A DNA stretch of 64,000 nucleotides from Myxococcus landrumus (GCF_017301635.1 NZ_CP071091.1:5406001-5470000); one strand, 5' to 3'. Counted from the stretch's first letter, positions 24,649-34,554 are shown. The notes: generated from the letters alone by a model not told the origin. Numbers and translations are program-made.

Positions 24649-27384
24649 TTACTTCCGGCCCTTCAATTGCGCTTCCAGTTTGGCGATCTTCGACTTGTAG
24701 CCAGCCGCCGCTTCGAGCGCTGTCTCGGCCGCCACCAGCTTCCGCTTCAAGTTGGCCGCGTCCGTCTTGAGCCCGTCGCGCTCGGCCTCCCAATCGGCCG
24801 GTGGACCGCCCGCGCCTGTGCTCGCGCTCCGGGCTTCCGCGAGCGCCGCCTCGACCTGGGCCAGCTTCGCTTCGAGCTCCTGGACCTTGCTCGCCTCGCT
24901 CGAAGACGGCTTCGCCGACTTGCTCGCGGCCTCGGCCTTGGCGAGCTTCGCCTCGACCTCCTTCAGCTTGCTCGCGTGAGTGGCTTCGGCCTGCGCCAGC
25001 TTCGCTTCTGCGTCCTTGAGCTTGCTCGCGCTCGCGGCTTCGGCCTGCGCAAGCTTTGAGTCCCCATCCTTGGCTTTGCTTGCACTCGCGGACTCAGCCT
25101 GCGCCAGCTTCGCTTCAGCGTCCTTCAGCTTGCTCGCGCTCGCGGACTCAGCCTGCGCCAGCTTCGCTTCGACGTCCTTCAGCTTGCTTGCGCTCGTGGA
25201 CTCAGCCTGCGCCAGCTTCGCTTCGACGTCCTTCAGCTTGTCCTCGTAGCCGGCCTCCACCTGCGCCAGCTTCGCCTCGGCCTCCCGCAGCTTGTCCGCG
25301 TGCGCGGCCTCGGCGCGGACCTGTTGCTCCTCCGATTCCTTCTTCGCGTTGGCCTGCGCCGCCTGCGCGGCCTGCACCGTCCGCGCGGCCTCCGCCTTGG
25401 CCGTCTCCAGCGCCCCCTCCAACATCTTCAGGCGCTGCTGGAACCGCTCGGCCTTGTCCGCCTCCGCGCGCGTGGCCTCCAGCTCCTCGCGGAGCTCCGC
25501 CATCTCCGCCTCGGTGCCACCCTGCCCCGCCATCAGCGCGTCCGCCCGCGCCTCCAGCTCCGCCACCTGGACCTTCAGGTCCGCGCGCTCCGTCTCCACC
25601 GCCTCGCGCCGCACCTGCTCCAGCGCGCCATCCTCCCGCGCCTGCGCCAGCAGGGCCTGCACCCGCGCCAGCTCCACCTCGCGCTGCCCCGACGCGGCCT
25701 CCAGCATCGACACCCGCGCGGCCAGCCCCACGCGCTCGGCGTCCGTCGTGGCCGCCTTCATCTCCGCCGCGGTGACCTGCTTCTTGATGTCCTCCCGCTC
25801 CAGCTGCGCCGCCTCCAGCGCCGCCGTCACCTCGCCCACCTTCGCCTCGGCCTGCTGCGCCGCCTCGCCCAGCGCCGCCGCGTCCGCTTCCATGCGGTCC
25901 CGCAGCGCCACCTGCTCGACCTCCAGCGCCTCCAGCGCCTCCTTCAGCGCCGCGGCCTCGCCTTCCGCCACCTGCGCCCGCTCACCCGCCTGCGCCAGCC
26001 CTTCCTCCAACGCCTGCGTCCGCTCCGCCGCCCGCGCCTCCTCCGCCTCCAGCTTCGCCGTCAGCCGAGCCAGCTCCGCCGCACGCCCCTCCAGCGCCTG
26101 CCGCAACACAGGCACCTCCGCCGCCTCCGTGGTGCGCGCCGTCAGCCCCGCGCGCAGCCCCACGATTTCGGCGTCCTTCAGCGCCAGCCCCTTCTCCAGC
26201 TCCGCCACCTGCGCCTGCACCGTGCGCAGCCCCTCCTCCACCACCGCGAGCTGCCGCCGCGCCTCGTCGCGCTCCTCCTCCAACGTCCGCGCCCGGCCCC
26301 GCGCCTCGTCGCGCTCCTCCTCCAACGTCCGCGCCCGGCCCTGCGCCTCCTCCAGCGAGCTCTTCGACCAGTCGCTCTCGCTCTCCACCGCGCTCAGCGC
26401 GGTCTGCGCCTCCGCGAGCGCCGCCTCGACCTGCTCCGCGCGAAGGCTCTGCGAGTCGCGCTCCGCCGTCATCGCCTCCAGCTCGCCGCCCAGCCGCTCC
26501 ACGTCCGCGACGACCTGCTGGTACTGCTCCTGGACGGCCTCCAGCGCGCCCTGCGACTCCGACTTCTCCGCGGCCAGCTCCGCCACGCGGTCCTGCGCCA
26601 GCGACAGCGCCTCCTTGGCGCCCACCAGCTCCTCGGCCACCGCGCCCCGCGACTCGCGCTCCTCCTGGAGCTCCGCCGTCAGCCGGGGAACGTCCGACTC
26701 CACCTCCGCGAGCGCCCGCGACAGGTCCTTGCGGTCCGCCTCCACCCCGGCCAGCTCCGCCTCGACGGCCGCCAGCTTCGACTCGGCGTCCGCCGCCCGA
26801 GCCTCCGCCGCCGCCAACGCCTCCGTCGTCTGCGTCAGCTTCGCGGGGGCATCCTTCACCGCCCCGAGCTGGGCCTTCGACTCCGCGGCCTCCTTGCGCG
26901 CCTGGGTCAACGACTGCTTCAGGCCCGTCACCTCGCCGTCGCGCGCCGCGTACAGCGTGCGCGCCCGCGCCAGCGTCTCCGTCTTCTGACGAATCACCGT
27001 CCGGAAGTACTCGAGCTTCTCCTCCGGAGAGGCCCCCATGGGCATGCGAGGCTCGGGGGCCTCGTTGAACGGGTCATTGCCGGGCACCCTCACGCCCCGC
27101 GCGGCCGCGGAGGCTGGGGCGATGGGGGCCGGAGTCGTCGCCGGAGTCCTGGGTGTGCCGGTGCCTACCGACGCGGAGACCGGGGACGCCGCTGGACGGC
27201 GCGGGGGCAGAGGGGGCGGAGCAGCGAGTGGTGTCGCCGCGGGCGGGGGCTTGGGCTGAGGCCTGGGGAGGGCAGCGGCGAGGGGGGCGGGGGGGGCCGC
27301 TTGGACGCCAGTGTCCTCCAGGTCCAGGCTGTCGCGCAGGTCCGCGAGCGGATCCACCTCTTCCGGAGGTGACGGCATGGGCAT
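24649..27384 (-). CDS. Long coiled-coil protein with 18-residue repeats
   Basis: 911 residues. Residues 1-105 are Pro/Ala-rich and probably disordered. From about 120 to the end the chain is almost continuous alpha-helical coiled coil rich in Ala, Glu, Lys and Gln, with no cysteine and no membrane helix. Residues 698-823 are seven tandem 18-residue repeats. It resembles filament-forming or SMC-like scaffold proteins such as those of myxobacterial motility and polarity systems, but lacks the receiver-like head of FrzS/AglZ. The function is unknown. It is divergent from the M16 peptidase. Confidence 0.85.
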   Translation of the reverse strand: MPMPSPPEEVDPLADLRDSLDLEDTGVQAAPPAPLAAALPRPQPKPPPAATPLAAPPPLPPRRPAASPVSASVGTGTPRTPATTPAPIAPASAAARGVRVPGNDPFNEAPEPRMPMGASPEEKLEYFRTVIRQKTETLARARTLYAARDGEVTGLKQSLTQARKEAAESKAQLGAVKDAPAKLTQTTEALAAAEARAADAESKLAAVEAELAGVEADRKDLSRALAEVESDVPRLTAELQEERESRGAVAEELVGAKEALSLAQDRVAELAAEKSESQGALEAVQEQYQQVVADVERLGGELEAMTAERDSQSLRAEQVEAALAEAQTALSAVESESDWSKSSLEEAQGRARTLEEERDEARGRARTLEEERDEARRQLAVVEEGLRTVQAQVAELEKGLALKDAEIVGLRAGLTARTTEAAEVPVLRQALEGRAAELARLTAKLEAEEARAAERTQALEEGLAQAGERAQVAEGEAAALKEALEALEVEQVALRDRMEADAAALGEAAQQAEAKVGEVTAALEAAQLEREDIKKQVTAAEMKAATTDAERVGLAARVSMLEAASGQREVELARVQALLAQAREDGALEQVRREAVETERADLKVQVAELEARADALMAGQGGTEAEMAELREELEATRAEADKAERFQQRLKMLEGALETAKAEAARTVQAAQAAQANAKKESEEQQVRAEAAHADKLREAEAKLAQVEAGYEDKLKDVEAKLAQAESTSASKLKDVEAKLAQAESASASKLKDAEAKLAQAESASASKAKDGDSKLAQAEAASASKLKDAEAKLAQAEATHASKLKEVEAKLAKAEAASKSAKPSSSEASKVQELEAKLAQVEAALAEARSASTGAGGPPADWEAERDGLKTDAANLKRKLVAAETALEAAAGYKSKIAKLEAQLKGRK
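24916..25293 (-). repeat. Seven 54-bp in-frame repeats
   Basis: Units of the type KLKDAEAKLAQAESASAS, 18 residues each, start every 54 bases from 25293 down. The inner units are closest to each other and the end units are more divergent, as expected of repeat expansion from the middle. Confidence 0.9.
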
Positions 27385-27572
27385 TCGCAGGTTACCGCCC
27401 GGACGCGCGGCCTACCAGGGACGCGTTTCGAGAAGCGGCGCTTGACGGCCTCCAGAAGCCGGAAGGACCACAGTCCGCTCGACGCCGGGGTCCCGGGACG
27501 TTAGCCAGTGAGGGAAACATCACACCTCGCCTTGCCCTCCTGGGAGACGAGTGCCAGCTTGGGACCCTCCTT

Positions 27573-30173
27573 ATGGCCATCCGCTACGCGCTGCCCAACG
27601 GGCTCACCGTCGTCTTCGAGGAACAGCACGCCGCCAAGGTCGCGGCCTTCCAGGTCTGGGTCAAGGTCGGCAGCGCCGACGAGCGCCCGGACCAGGCGGG
27701 CCTGGCCCACCTTCACGAGCACATGCTCTTCAAGGGCACCGAGCGCCGCGGCCCCGGGGAAATCGCACGGGACGTGGAGGCCCACGGGGGAGAAATCAAC
27801 GCCTGGACCTCGTACGACCAGACCGTCTACCACATCGTCATCGCCAGCCAGTTCGCCAAGATGGGCCTGGACATCCTGGGCGACGCCGTCCGCCGCTCCT
27901 CGTTCGACGCGGAGGAGCTGTCGCGCGAAATCGAGGTGGTGTGCGAGGAGATCAAGCGCAGCCAGGACACCCCCTCGCGGCGCGCCTCCAGGGACTTGTT
28001 CTCCACCTCCTACGAGCGCCACCCCTACCGCCTGCCCGTCATCGGCACCGCGGAGAGCGTGCGCAGCTTCACCCGCGAGAAGGTGCTGGAGTTCTACCAC
28101 CGCTACTACACGCCCAAGAACCTGGTGCTCTCCGTCTCCGGTGACCTGGACGAGAAGGAGCTGCGCGCCTGGGTGGAGGAGATTTTCGGCGGGGATTGGG
28201 GCCGGCCCTTCGAGGGGATGGCGAAGCGCGTGGACGAGCCCGCCTTCACCGGCCGCCGCATCCTCCTGCGCCCCGACGACGTGAAGGAGGCCTGGCTGCA
28301 CCTGGCCTTCCCCGTCCCCCAGGGAGGGCACCCGGACGTGCCCGCGCTGGACGTGCTCGCGCTGATGGTGGGCCAGGGCGACGCGTCGCGGCTGGCGCGC
28401 GAGGTGAAGCGCCGCCACAACCTGGTCAATGACATCCACGCGTTCGCGTACACGCCGCAAGACGCGGGCCTGTTCTCCGTCGCGATGACGCTCCAGCCGG
28501 GCCATTGCGAGCGCGCGCTGGAGGAGACCGCGCGAGGACTGGCCACGCTGCGCGCGACGCCGGTGACGGCGGAGGAGCTGTCCACGGCCAAGGCGCTCCT
28601 GGAGTCCGAGGCCGTCTACCAGCGCGAGACGGTGCAGGGCGTCGCGCGGAAGATGGGCTACTACCAGTCCGGCATGGGCAGCCTGGAGGAGGAGGCCCGC
28701 TACTACGAGGCCATCCGCGCCCTGACGCCCGAGCAGGTGCGCGCGGCGGCGCAGAAGTACTTCCGCCTGGACCACGCCATCGTCACCGCGCTGCTGCCCG
28801 AAGGGGCGAGCCTCACCGAGGCGCAGGTCAACGCCGTCCTCGACAAGGTGGAGCGAGAGCCCGCCGCCCCGCCGCCGGAGCGCAAGGCGAGCAAGGTGTC
28901 CCTGGGCGAGCCCTCGCTGCGGCTGGGCGCCAAGGGCAAGGGCCCCAGCGACATCATCACGGAGAAGCTGCCCTCGGGCGCGACGGTGCTGGTGCGCGTG
29001 GAGCCCGCGGTGCCGCTGTTCGCGGTGCGCGCCGCCTTCATGGGCGGCCTGCGCTACGAGACACCCGCGGACAACGGCATCACCACCCTGCTCTCCCGCA
29101 GCCTCACCCGAGGCACGCCCACGCGCGACGCCGAGGAGATTTCGCAGCTCGTGGACATCTACGCCGGCAGCATGGGCGGCATGGCCGGGCGCAACTCGAT
29201 GAACCTGCGCGGCGAGTTCCTCTCGCGGCACTTCGAGTCCGCCTTCCGCCTCTTCGCGGACAGCGTGCTGCACCCGTCCTTCCCGGAGGCGGAGGTGGCT
29301 CGCGAGCGCGCGCTGATGCTCCAGGACATCCTCACCCGCGAGGACAAGCCCTCCAGCGTGGCGTTCGACCTGTTCAACCGGACGCTGTACCGGACGCACC
29401 CGTACCGGATGCCGTCGCTGGGCGAGAAGGAGTCCGTGGAGGCCCTGGGGCCCGAGGCGCTGCGTGCGTACCACTCGCGCTACATGGACCCGTCGCAGAT
29501 GGTGCTCACCGTCGTGGGCGACGTGAAGGTGGACGAGGTGCTCGCGCTGGCGCGGGAGTACTTCGGCAAGCCGAAGGGCCAGGCCGCGCCCGCGCCGGCC
29601 ATCGCCACGGAGGCGCGGCTGGAGGCGGCTCTCGTGGAGAAGCGCGTGCTGGCCAAGGCGCAGACCCACCTGGTCATGGGCTTCCGGGGCCTCACCATCG
29701 ACGACCCGAAGCGCCACGCGCTGGAGGCGCTGACGGGCGTGTTGTCCGGCCAGGGCGGGCGGCTCTTCGTGGAGCTGCGCGACAAGCGCTCCATGGCCTA
29801 CAGCGTGAGCAGCTTCGCGGTGGAGGGCGTGGAGCCGGGCTACTTCGCCGCGTACATGGGCACCAGCCCCGAGAAGGTGGACGCGGCGCTGGAAGGCATC
29901 CGCGCGGAGCTGCGGCGCGTGCGCGAGGAGCGAATCCCGGAGGCGGAGCTGGAGCGCTCGAAGCAGAACCTCATCGGCACGCATGAAATCGGGCTCCAGC
30001 GCAACGGCGCCCGCGCGGGGATGATGGCCATGGACACCCTCTACGGGCTGAACATGGACAACTTCCTCCACTACGCGGAGCACATCGCCGCGGTGACGCC
30101 GGACCAGGTCCTCGAGGTGGCGCGCGAGGTCATCGACTTCGACCGGAGCGCGCTCGCCATCGTCGGGCCGTGA
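27573..30173 (+). CDS. M16 family zinc peptidase, fused two-half form
   Basis: 866 residues. The first half has the inverted zinc motif HxxEH as HLHEH (His46, Glu49, His50) and the downstream Glu in EIEVVCEEIKRSQD. The second half (about 430-866) repeats the M16 fold but lacks the motif (NGITTLLSRSL), so it is the inactive partner of a clamshell. Separate active and inactive subunits are common; here they are fused. No signal peptide is visible at this start, so it may be cytoplasmic. ATG at 27573 has only a weak ribosome site. Confidence 0.9.
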   Translation: MAIRYALPNGLTVVFEEQHAAKVAAFQVWVKVGSADERPDQAGLAHLHEHMLFKGTERRGPGEIARDVEAHGGEINAWTSYDQTVYHIVIASQFAKMGLDILGDAVRRSSFDAEELSREIEVVCEEIKRSQDTPSRRASRDLFSTSYERHPYRLPVIGTAESVRSFTREKVLEFYHRYYTPKNLVLSVSGDLDEKELRAWVEEIFGGDWGRPFEGMAKRVDEPAFTGRRILLRPDDVKEAWLHLAFPVPQGGHPDVPALDVLALMVGQGDASRLAREVKRRHNLVNDIHAFAYTPQDAGLFSVAMTLQPGHCERALEETARGLATLRATPVTAEELSTAKALLESEAVYQRETVQGVARKMGYYQSGMGSLEEEARYYEAIRALTPEQVRAAAQKYFRLDHAIVTALLPEGASLTEAQVNAVLDKVEREPAAPPPERKASKVSLGEPSLRLGAKGKGPSDIITEKLPSGATVLVRVEPAVPLFAVRAAFMGGLRYETPADNGITTLLSRSLTRGTPTRDAEEISQLVDIYAGSMGGMAGRNSMNLRGEFLSRHFESAFRLFADSVLHPSFPEAEVARERALMLQDILTREDKPSSVAFDLFNRTLYRTHPYRMPSLGEKESVEALGPEALRAYHSRYMDPSQMVLTVVGDVKVDEVLALAREYFGKPKGQAAPAPAIATEARLEAALVEKRVLAKAQTHLVMGFRGLTIDDPKRHALEALTGVLSGQGGRLFVELRDKRSMAYSVSSFAVEGVEPGYFAAYMGTSPEKVDAALEGIRAELRRVREERIPEAELERSKQNLIGTHEIGLQRNGARAGMMAMDTLYGLNMDNFLHYAEHIAAVTPDQVLEVAREVIDFDRSALAIVGP

Positions 30174-30200
30174 TTCACGGCCCCCGCCGCACCCAAGGCT

Positions 30201-30222
30201 CCCGCCGTCACGTCACGGCGGG
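30201..30222. terminator. Hairpin between M16 peptidase and convergent lipoprotein gene
   Basis: Arms CCCGCCGT / ACGGCGGG with a 6-nt loop. It overlaps the stop codon of the minus-strand gene (30213-30215) and lies 28 bases after the peptidase stop. Confidence 0.6.
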
Positions 30223-30581
30223 GGCTCACCCCGGAAGAACGCCGCGACGTCCGGACACGCCTCGATGAAGCTGGCCGCGTCCACGCACGACGGGGGACGC
30301 CCCGTGGTGGTGGTCGCCTGGACGAAGGGGGTGCGGCACTCGAGCATCCGCTCCCGCGTGGGCGTGGAGAACGCGAAGTCCTCCGCGCCACAGCCCGTGC
30401 GCTCCAGCAGGGAGGACTCGCAGCCGGTGCCGGGGAGGAGCTGGTCGGCCACCTCCGGACACTCCTCCGACTGGCAGTAGCGGGAGACGACGTCCTTGCA
30501 GACCGCCGAGTCCGACGCTCCCGAGCCGGAGCAAGCGGTCAGCCAGGCCAGGGTCCCCATGACGAACACGTATCTTCTCAT
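30213..30581 (-). CDS. Small lipoprotein with conserved cysteines
   Basis: 122 residues. The lipobox LTAC gives Cys17, followed by SGSGASDS and about seven further cysteines (VCKDVVSRYCQSEECPEV, GCGAEDF, SCVDAASFIEAC). The pattern suggests a compact disulfide-stabilised helical domain in the periplasm or outer membrane. No family was recognised. It starts 40 bp from the divergent prmA. Confidence 0.75.
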   Translation of the reverse strand: MRRYVFVMGTLAWLTACSGSGASDSAVCKDVVSRYCQSEECPEVADQLLPGTGCESSLLERTGCGAEDFAFSTPTRERMLECRTPFVQATTTTGRPPSCVDAASFIEACPDVAAFFRGEPPP

Positions 30582-30621
30582 GGCGCTCCCACGCTACTCA
30601 CAGCGCGGTAAAAGGGCCCAC

Positions 30622-31488
30622 ATGTCACAGACCTATTTGTCACTCACCGTGGAGTTGCCCGAGGAAGCGTCCGAGGCCGTACAGGACCTCCTCCACGAGG
30701 CCGGTGCGCTCGGTCTCGAGGTGCGCGACCGGGAGACCCCCACCATGCCCGGTGTGCGCGGCCCGAACGCGGGCGAGACCATCGTCATCGGCTACTTCGA
30801 GGACCGAGAGACGGCGGAGGCCGCCCGCGACGAGGTGGCCGAGTCCTTCCCCGCCGCCCGCCTGGGCCTGGATGAGCAGCCCCAGCAGGACTGGAGCAAC
30901 GAGTGGAAGTCGCTCATCAAGTCGGTGCACGTGGGCCGGCTGTGGGTGGGGCCGCCGTGGGATGTGGGCAACGCGCCCGAAGGCGCCGTGCGGCTGGTGA
31001 TTGAGCCGAAGATGGCCTTCGGCACGGGCGACCACCCGACGACTTCGCTCTGCCTGGCCGCGGTGGACGCGTACATGGTGGACCACCCGGGCGCGAGCGT
31101 CCTGGACGTGGGCACCGGCACGGGCGTGCTGGCCATCGCGGCGAAGAAGCTGGGCGCCGGGCACGTCGTCGCCACGGACAACGACCCGACCTCCGTGGAG
31201 CTGGCGCAGGAGAACCTGACGGACAACGGCACCCCGGACATCGACGTGTCCGGCAAGGAGCTGACGGCGGTGGAGGGCACCTTCGACCTGGTGCTCGCCA
31301 ACATCCTGGCCAACACGCTCATCGAGCTGGCGCCGCTCATCGCCCCCAAGGCGAAGGACCGGCTGGTGCTCGCGGGCGTGCTGTCCCACCAGCGCGCGGA
31401 CGTGGAGGCGGCCTACCGCAACCTCGGCTTCACCGTGCTGCCCGGCGCCACCCAGGGCGAGTGGGTGCGCATCGATTTGAAGCGCTGA
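30622..31488 (+). CDS. prmA: Ribosomal protein L11 methyltransferase
   Basis: 288 residues. ATG at 30622 has AAAGGG upstream. The N-terminal L11-recognition domain (about 1-90) is followed by the PrmA signatures FGTGDHPTT and LDVGTGTGVLAIAA (SAM motif I), then ATDNDP and LANILANTLIELAP. It trimethylates L11 in other bacteria. It is a single-gene unit closed by the hairpin at 31505. Confidence 0.95.
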   Translation: MSQTYLSLTVELPEEASEAVQDLLHEAGALGLEVRDRETPTMPGVRGPNAGETIVIGYFEDRETAEAARDEVAESFPAARLGLDEQPQQDWSNEWKSLIKSVHVGRLWVGPPWDVGNAPEGAVRLVIEPKMAFGTGDHPTTSLCLAAVDAYMVDHPGASVLDVGTGTGVLAIAAKKLGAGHVVATDNDPTSVELAQENLTDNGTPDIDVSGKELTAVEGTFDLVLANILANTLIELAPLIAPKAKDRLVLAGVLSHQRADVEAAYRNLGFTVLPGATQGEWVRIDLKR

Positions 31489-31504
31489 AGCAGGGCCTCC
31501 ATGT

Positions 31505-31535
31505 GGCTCGCGCGAGGTGGTCTCACGCGCGAGCC
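31505..31535. terminator. Hairpin between prmA and convergent gene
   Basis: Perfect 10-bp arms GGCTCGCGCG / CGCGCGAGCC around an 11-nt loop, 17 bases past the prmA stop and 10 before the stop of the minus-strand gene. Bidirectional use is likely. Confidence 0.65.
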
Positions 31536-31544
31536 CGTGAGGCG

Positions 31545-32681
31545 TCAGTGCTCGGCGTCTGCCCCTCGCCTCGGCGGTAGCAGGCGGAGCGACTTGTCCA
31601 GCTCCACCACGGCGAAGCCCAATCCCCCGCTCAGTGACCGGGAGTAGCGCACGTCGTTGATGGCGACGCGCCACCCGGTCTCCGTCTCCGTCACTTCGTA
31701 CGTGGGCAAGCGAAGCCAGTTGGCGAGCCCGCGCAGATGCGGGGCCGCGAGCGCCGCCTGGATGACAGGGCCGGGATTCGGCTCGCGCGGGAGACTGGGG
31801 TCACTCAGCTGGAGATGGGCCTCGCCGCCGCGCAGGAAGTCCGCGCGCACGAAGTGGTAGCGGTCCGGCCCCACGGCGATGAGGTCTCGCACGAAGGGAT
31901 TCGCGGGCACGGGCCCGGCGATGACCCGCTCCACGGGAGACCCCTGGGCCGTCAGCCACGCCTTCGCGCGCGGCGCCGCGACTTGTGAGCCCAGCAGGAT
32001 GCCCCCCAGGTAGAGCACGAGCCCCACGCCGCACACCGTCGCCACGCGCTGCGTGGACAACACCCGCGTGCCCTTCCAGCGCAGCCACAGCACGGCCGCG
32101 AGCCCCACGGCCCACAGCACCTTCGCGGGCCAGGGGACGAAGGAAGGAATGGTGACGAGCGCGGTGGTCGCGATGCCCAACACGCACCAACCCGCCATCG
32201 ACTTGCGCGTGCGTGCATCCGCCATCACCACGGCGGCGCCCGCGAGCAGCCACACCCACGGGTCGACGATGAAGAGCGTGTCCCCGTAGAACCACGTCCC
32301 GTCGAACGGCATGAGCAGCCGCACGCCGTAGGTGTTGAGCCAGTCCAGCGCGGGATGACTCAGAATCGCGAGCGTGGACAACGCGAGCAATGGACCTGCC
32401 CGCGCGGGGGCCAGCGCCGAGTCCCGGCGTCTTCGCACCTGGCGGTCCCACAGCAGCATCACCCCCGTGAGCACGAAGGGCCACAGGGCCAGCGCGAGCA
32501 CCCCGTGCGTCCACCCTCGGCGCCAGTACAGCGAGGCGTCCGAGCCCGCGAACGTCACGAGGCCATCCACGTCCGGGAGGTTGGCGCCGATGACCAGCGT
32601 CGCGGTGGCCAGGGGCGTGTACCGCTTCAGCCCCGCCTCCGCCATCCAGGCGCCAACGAGCGAGTGGGCGAGGTTGTCCAT
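31545..32681 (-). CDS. YdjM-like membrane-bound putative metal-dependent hydrolase
   Basis: 378 residues. The N-terminus MDNLAHSLVGAWMAEAG, then GANLPDVDGL, RRGWTHGVL and LSHPALDWLNTYGVR, carry the His/Asp pattern of the YdjM/DUF457 family. About six transmembrane helices occupy residues 1-235, and a soluble domain of about 130 residues follows. Members are called LexA-regulated or metal-dependent hydrolases from sequence; the substrate is not established. Confidence 0.85.
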   Translation of the reverse strand: MDNLAHSLVGAWMAEAGLKRYTPLATATLVIGANLPDVDGLVTFAGSDASLYWRRGWTHGVLALALWPFVLTGVMLLWDRQVRRRRDSALAPARAGPLLALSTLAILSHPALDWLNTYGVRLLMPFDGTWFYGDTLFIVDPWVWLLAGAAVVMADARTRKSMAGWCVLGIATTALVTIPSFVPWPAKVLWAVGLAAVLWLRWKGTRVLSTQRVATVCGVGLVLYLGGILLGSQVAAPRAKAWLTAQGSPVERVIAGPVPANPFVRDLIAVGPDRYHFVRADFLRGGEAHLQLSDPSLPREPNPGPVIQAALAAPHLRGLANWLRLPTYEVTETETGWRVAINDVRYSRSLSGGLGFAVVELDKSLRLLPPRRGADAEH

Positions 32682-32915
32682 CGTCCCATCGAGCGTACTT
32701 CACCCGGACACGCGTCCCCAGCCCGCCTCGCACCCGAGCCCGCTGACGCGCGGCGCGGACACGGGCCCCGTCCGACTCGTCTCACCGCGCCGAATGGGTC
32801 CACGTGGACCTGGCGCGACAGCAGATTGCAGCGGCCAAGCGCACGGCGTAGGTGGGCGTTAGAGCACCGCGCCTCGACGTCGAGCCGTCCCTTCCGGAAC
32901 GGCCAGGAGCCCGCC

Positions 32916-33449
32916 ATGTCGCTGTCCATGTACCAGGCATCCATCCCCGTCTTCATCCGGGCACTCAACGTGCTCACCACCCTGCTCCAGAAGGGCGCCC
33001 AGCACGCGAAGGAGCAGGGGCTCCCGCCGGAGTCGCTGCTCGAGGCCCGGCTGGCCCCGGACATGTTCACCCTCGTGGGTCAGGTGCAGCGCGCCAGCGA
33101 TACCTCCAAGGGCACCGCGGAGCGGCTCAGCGGCGTGCCCGCCCCGCGCATGCCCGACACCGAGAGCACCTTCGAGGAGCTGTACGCGCGCATCACCAAG
33201 ACGGTCGAATATCTCAAGAGCATCGACCCCGCCCGCTTCGAGGGCTGTGAGACGCGCGCCGTGCAGTTGCAGGCCGGCCCCGACACCAAGATTGACTTCC
33301 AGGGCGACGACTACCTGCTCAGCTTCGGCCTGCCGAACTTCTATTTCCACGTCACCACCGCGTACGACATCCTTCGCCACCGCGGCGTCCAGGTGGGAAA
33401 GAGGGACTTCCTCGGCGCCATCGGAAATCGCTCGACGTCCGCGGCCTGA
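32916..33449 (+). CDS. DUF1993 family protein
   Basis: 177 residues. ATG at 32916 has AGGAG at 32904-32908. MYQASIPVFIRALNVLTTLL at the start and DYLLSFGLPNFYFHVTTAYDILRHRG near the end are typical of DUF1993, a four-helix DinB-like protein. The late His pair could bind metal as in DinB-like enzymes. It is followed 46 bp on by an AraC regulator on the same strand. Confidence 0.88.
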   Translation: MSLSMYQASIPVFIRALNVLTTLLQKGAQHAKEQGLPPESLLEARLAPDMFTLVGQVQRASDTSKGTAERLSGVPAPRMPDTESTFEELYARITKTVEYLKSIDPARFEGCETRAVQLQAGPDTKIDFQGDDYLLSFGLPNFYFHVTTAYDILRHRGVQVGKRDFLGAIGNRSTSAA

Positions 33450-33495
33450 ACGTCCCTTGGGGGCCACGTGCCGAACGCGCTAGCGTCGCCCGCGC

Positions 33496-34554
33496 GTGGC
33501 GCCCCCGCCCTCTCAACCACCGCTCAAGCCCCCGGACGAGGTCCGCTCCCAGCTCGTGGGCCCGCTGCTCGCGTACCTTCGCGCGACGGGGCGGGACCCG
33601 ACACCGCTGGTGGAGCGCTTCGGCCTGCCGCCCGACGCGGGCTCGCTCCCCGAGGTGAGCCTCCCGCTCGTCACGCTCCATGCCTTCCTGGACGCGGCGG
33701 AGGTGTTCTCGGGGGATGCCTTCCTGGGCCTCCATGTGGCCCAGCGCGTGCCTCGCGGCAACTACGGCCTGGTCGAGTACATCGCCCGCGCCTCCCCGAC
33801 GGTGCGCGACACCTTCCGAGCCCTCGCGCGGTACATGGCCCTCCTGGAGCCGGCCTGGCGCGCGTCCTTCACCGACGACGCGGAGGGCGGAGGCACCTTC
33901 GCCTACGGCATCCCCGGCGAGCCCCTCGCGTATGGCCGCCACGCGAGTGAGTACGGGCTGGCCCTCTTCACCCACGTGGGCCGGCAGCTCACCGAGCGCG
34001 CCTGGAACCCAAGCGCCGTGGCCTTCGCCCACCCCGCGCCTCCGGACATCGCCCCGCTGGTGGAGCACTTCGGCGTCGCGCCCTCCTTCGGCGGCGGACG
34101 CAATGCCCTCACGCTGGAGGCGGCCACGCTCGACTTGCGCGTGGTGGGCGCGGACCCCGCGCTCCTGTCCGTGCTGGAGCACGCGGCTCGCGGCGGGGTC
34201 TCCTCGCCCCCGGCTCCGGCCGACGACGCCCCCGAGTTCGTGCGGGCCGTGAGGACCGGCATCCGCGCGTCGCTCCAGGAAGGTCCGCCCCCCGTGGGCA
34301 CCGTGGCCAAGGGACTTCACGTCAGTCCGCGCACCCTCCAGCGCCGGCTCACCGAGCTGGGCACGTCCTTCCAGGACGAGGTCGACGCGGTGCGGCGGGA
34401 GCTCGCGTTCCAATACCTGCGCAACGCCAGCCTGGGCGTCAGCCAGGTGGCCTTCCTCCTGGGCTACTCCGAGCTGAGCACGTTCGACCGGGCCTTCAAG
34501 CGCTGGACGGGGATGACGCCCCGCGTCTGGCGGGAGGGCGCCGAGCGGCCTTGA
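33496..34554 (+). CDS. AraC family transcriptional regulator
   Basis: 352 residues from GTG at 33496. The N-terminal 200 residues match the arabinose-binding-like domain of the OruR/ArgR-type AraC group. The C-terminal two helix-turn-helix motifs are seen in VAKGLHVSPRTLQRRL and VAFLLGYSELSTFDRAFKRWTGMTP. No ribosome site precedes the start, but TAGCGT lies 10 bases upstream, consistent with a short or absent leader. Targets are unknown; the neighbouring DUF1993 gene is a candidate. Confidence 0.92.
   Translation: MAPPPSQPPLKPPDEVRSQLVGPLLAYLRATGRDPTPLVERFGLPPDAGSLPEVSLPLVTLHAFLDAAEVFSGDAFLGLHVAQRVPRGNYGLVEYIARASPTVRDTFRALARYMALLEPAWRASFTDDAEGGGTFAYGIPGEPLAYGRHASEYGLALFTHVGRQLTERAWNPSAVAFAHPAPPDIAPLVEHFGVAPSFGGGRNALTLEAATLDLRVVGADPALLSVLEHAARGGVSSPPAPADDAPEFVRAVRTGIRASLQEGPPPVGTVAKGLHVSPRTLQRRLTELGTSFQDEVDAVRRELAFQYLRNASLGVSQVAFLLGYSELSTFDRAFKRWTGMTPRVWREGAERP

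Noticed and set aside
27501-30083. 860-codon open frame on the minus strand opposite the M16 peptidase
   Set aside because: Shadow of the real gene: high third-position GC removes stops on the opposite strand. The translation is Arg/His/Leu-rich and has no family motif.
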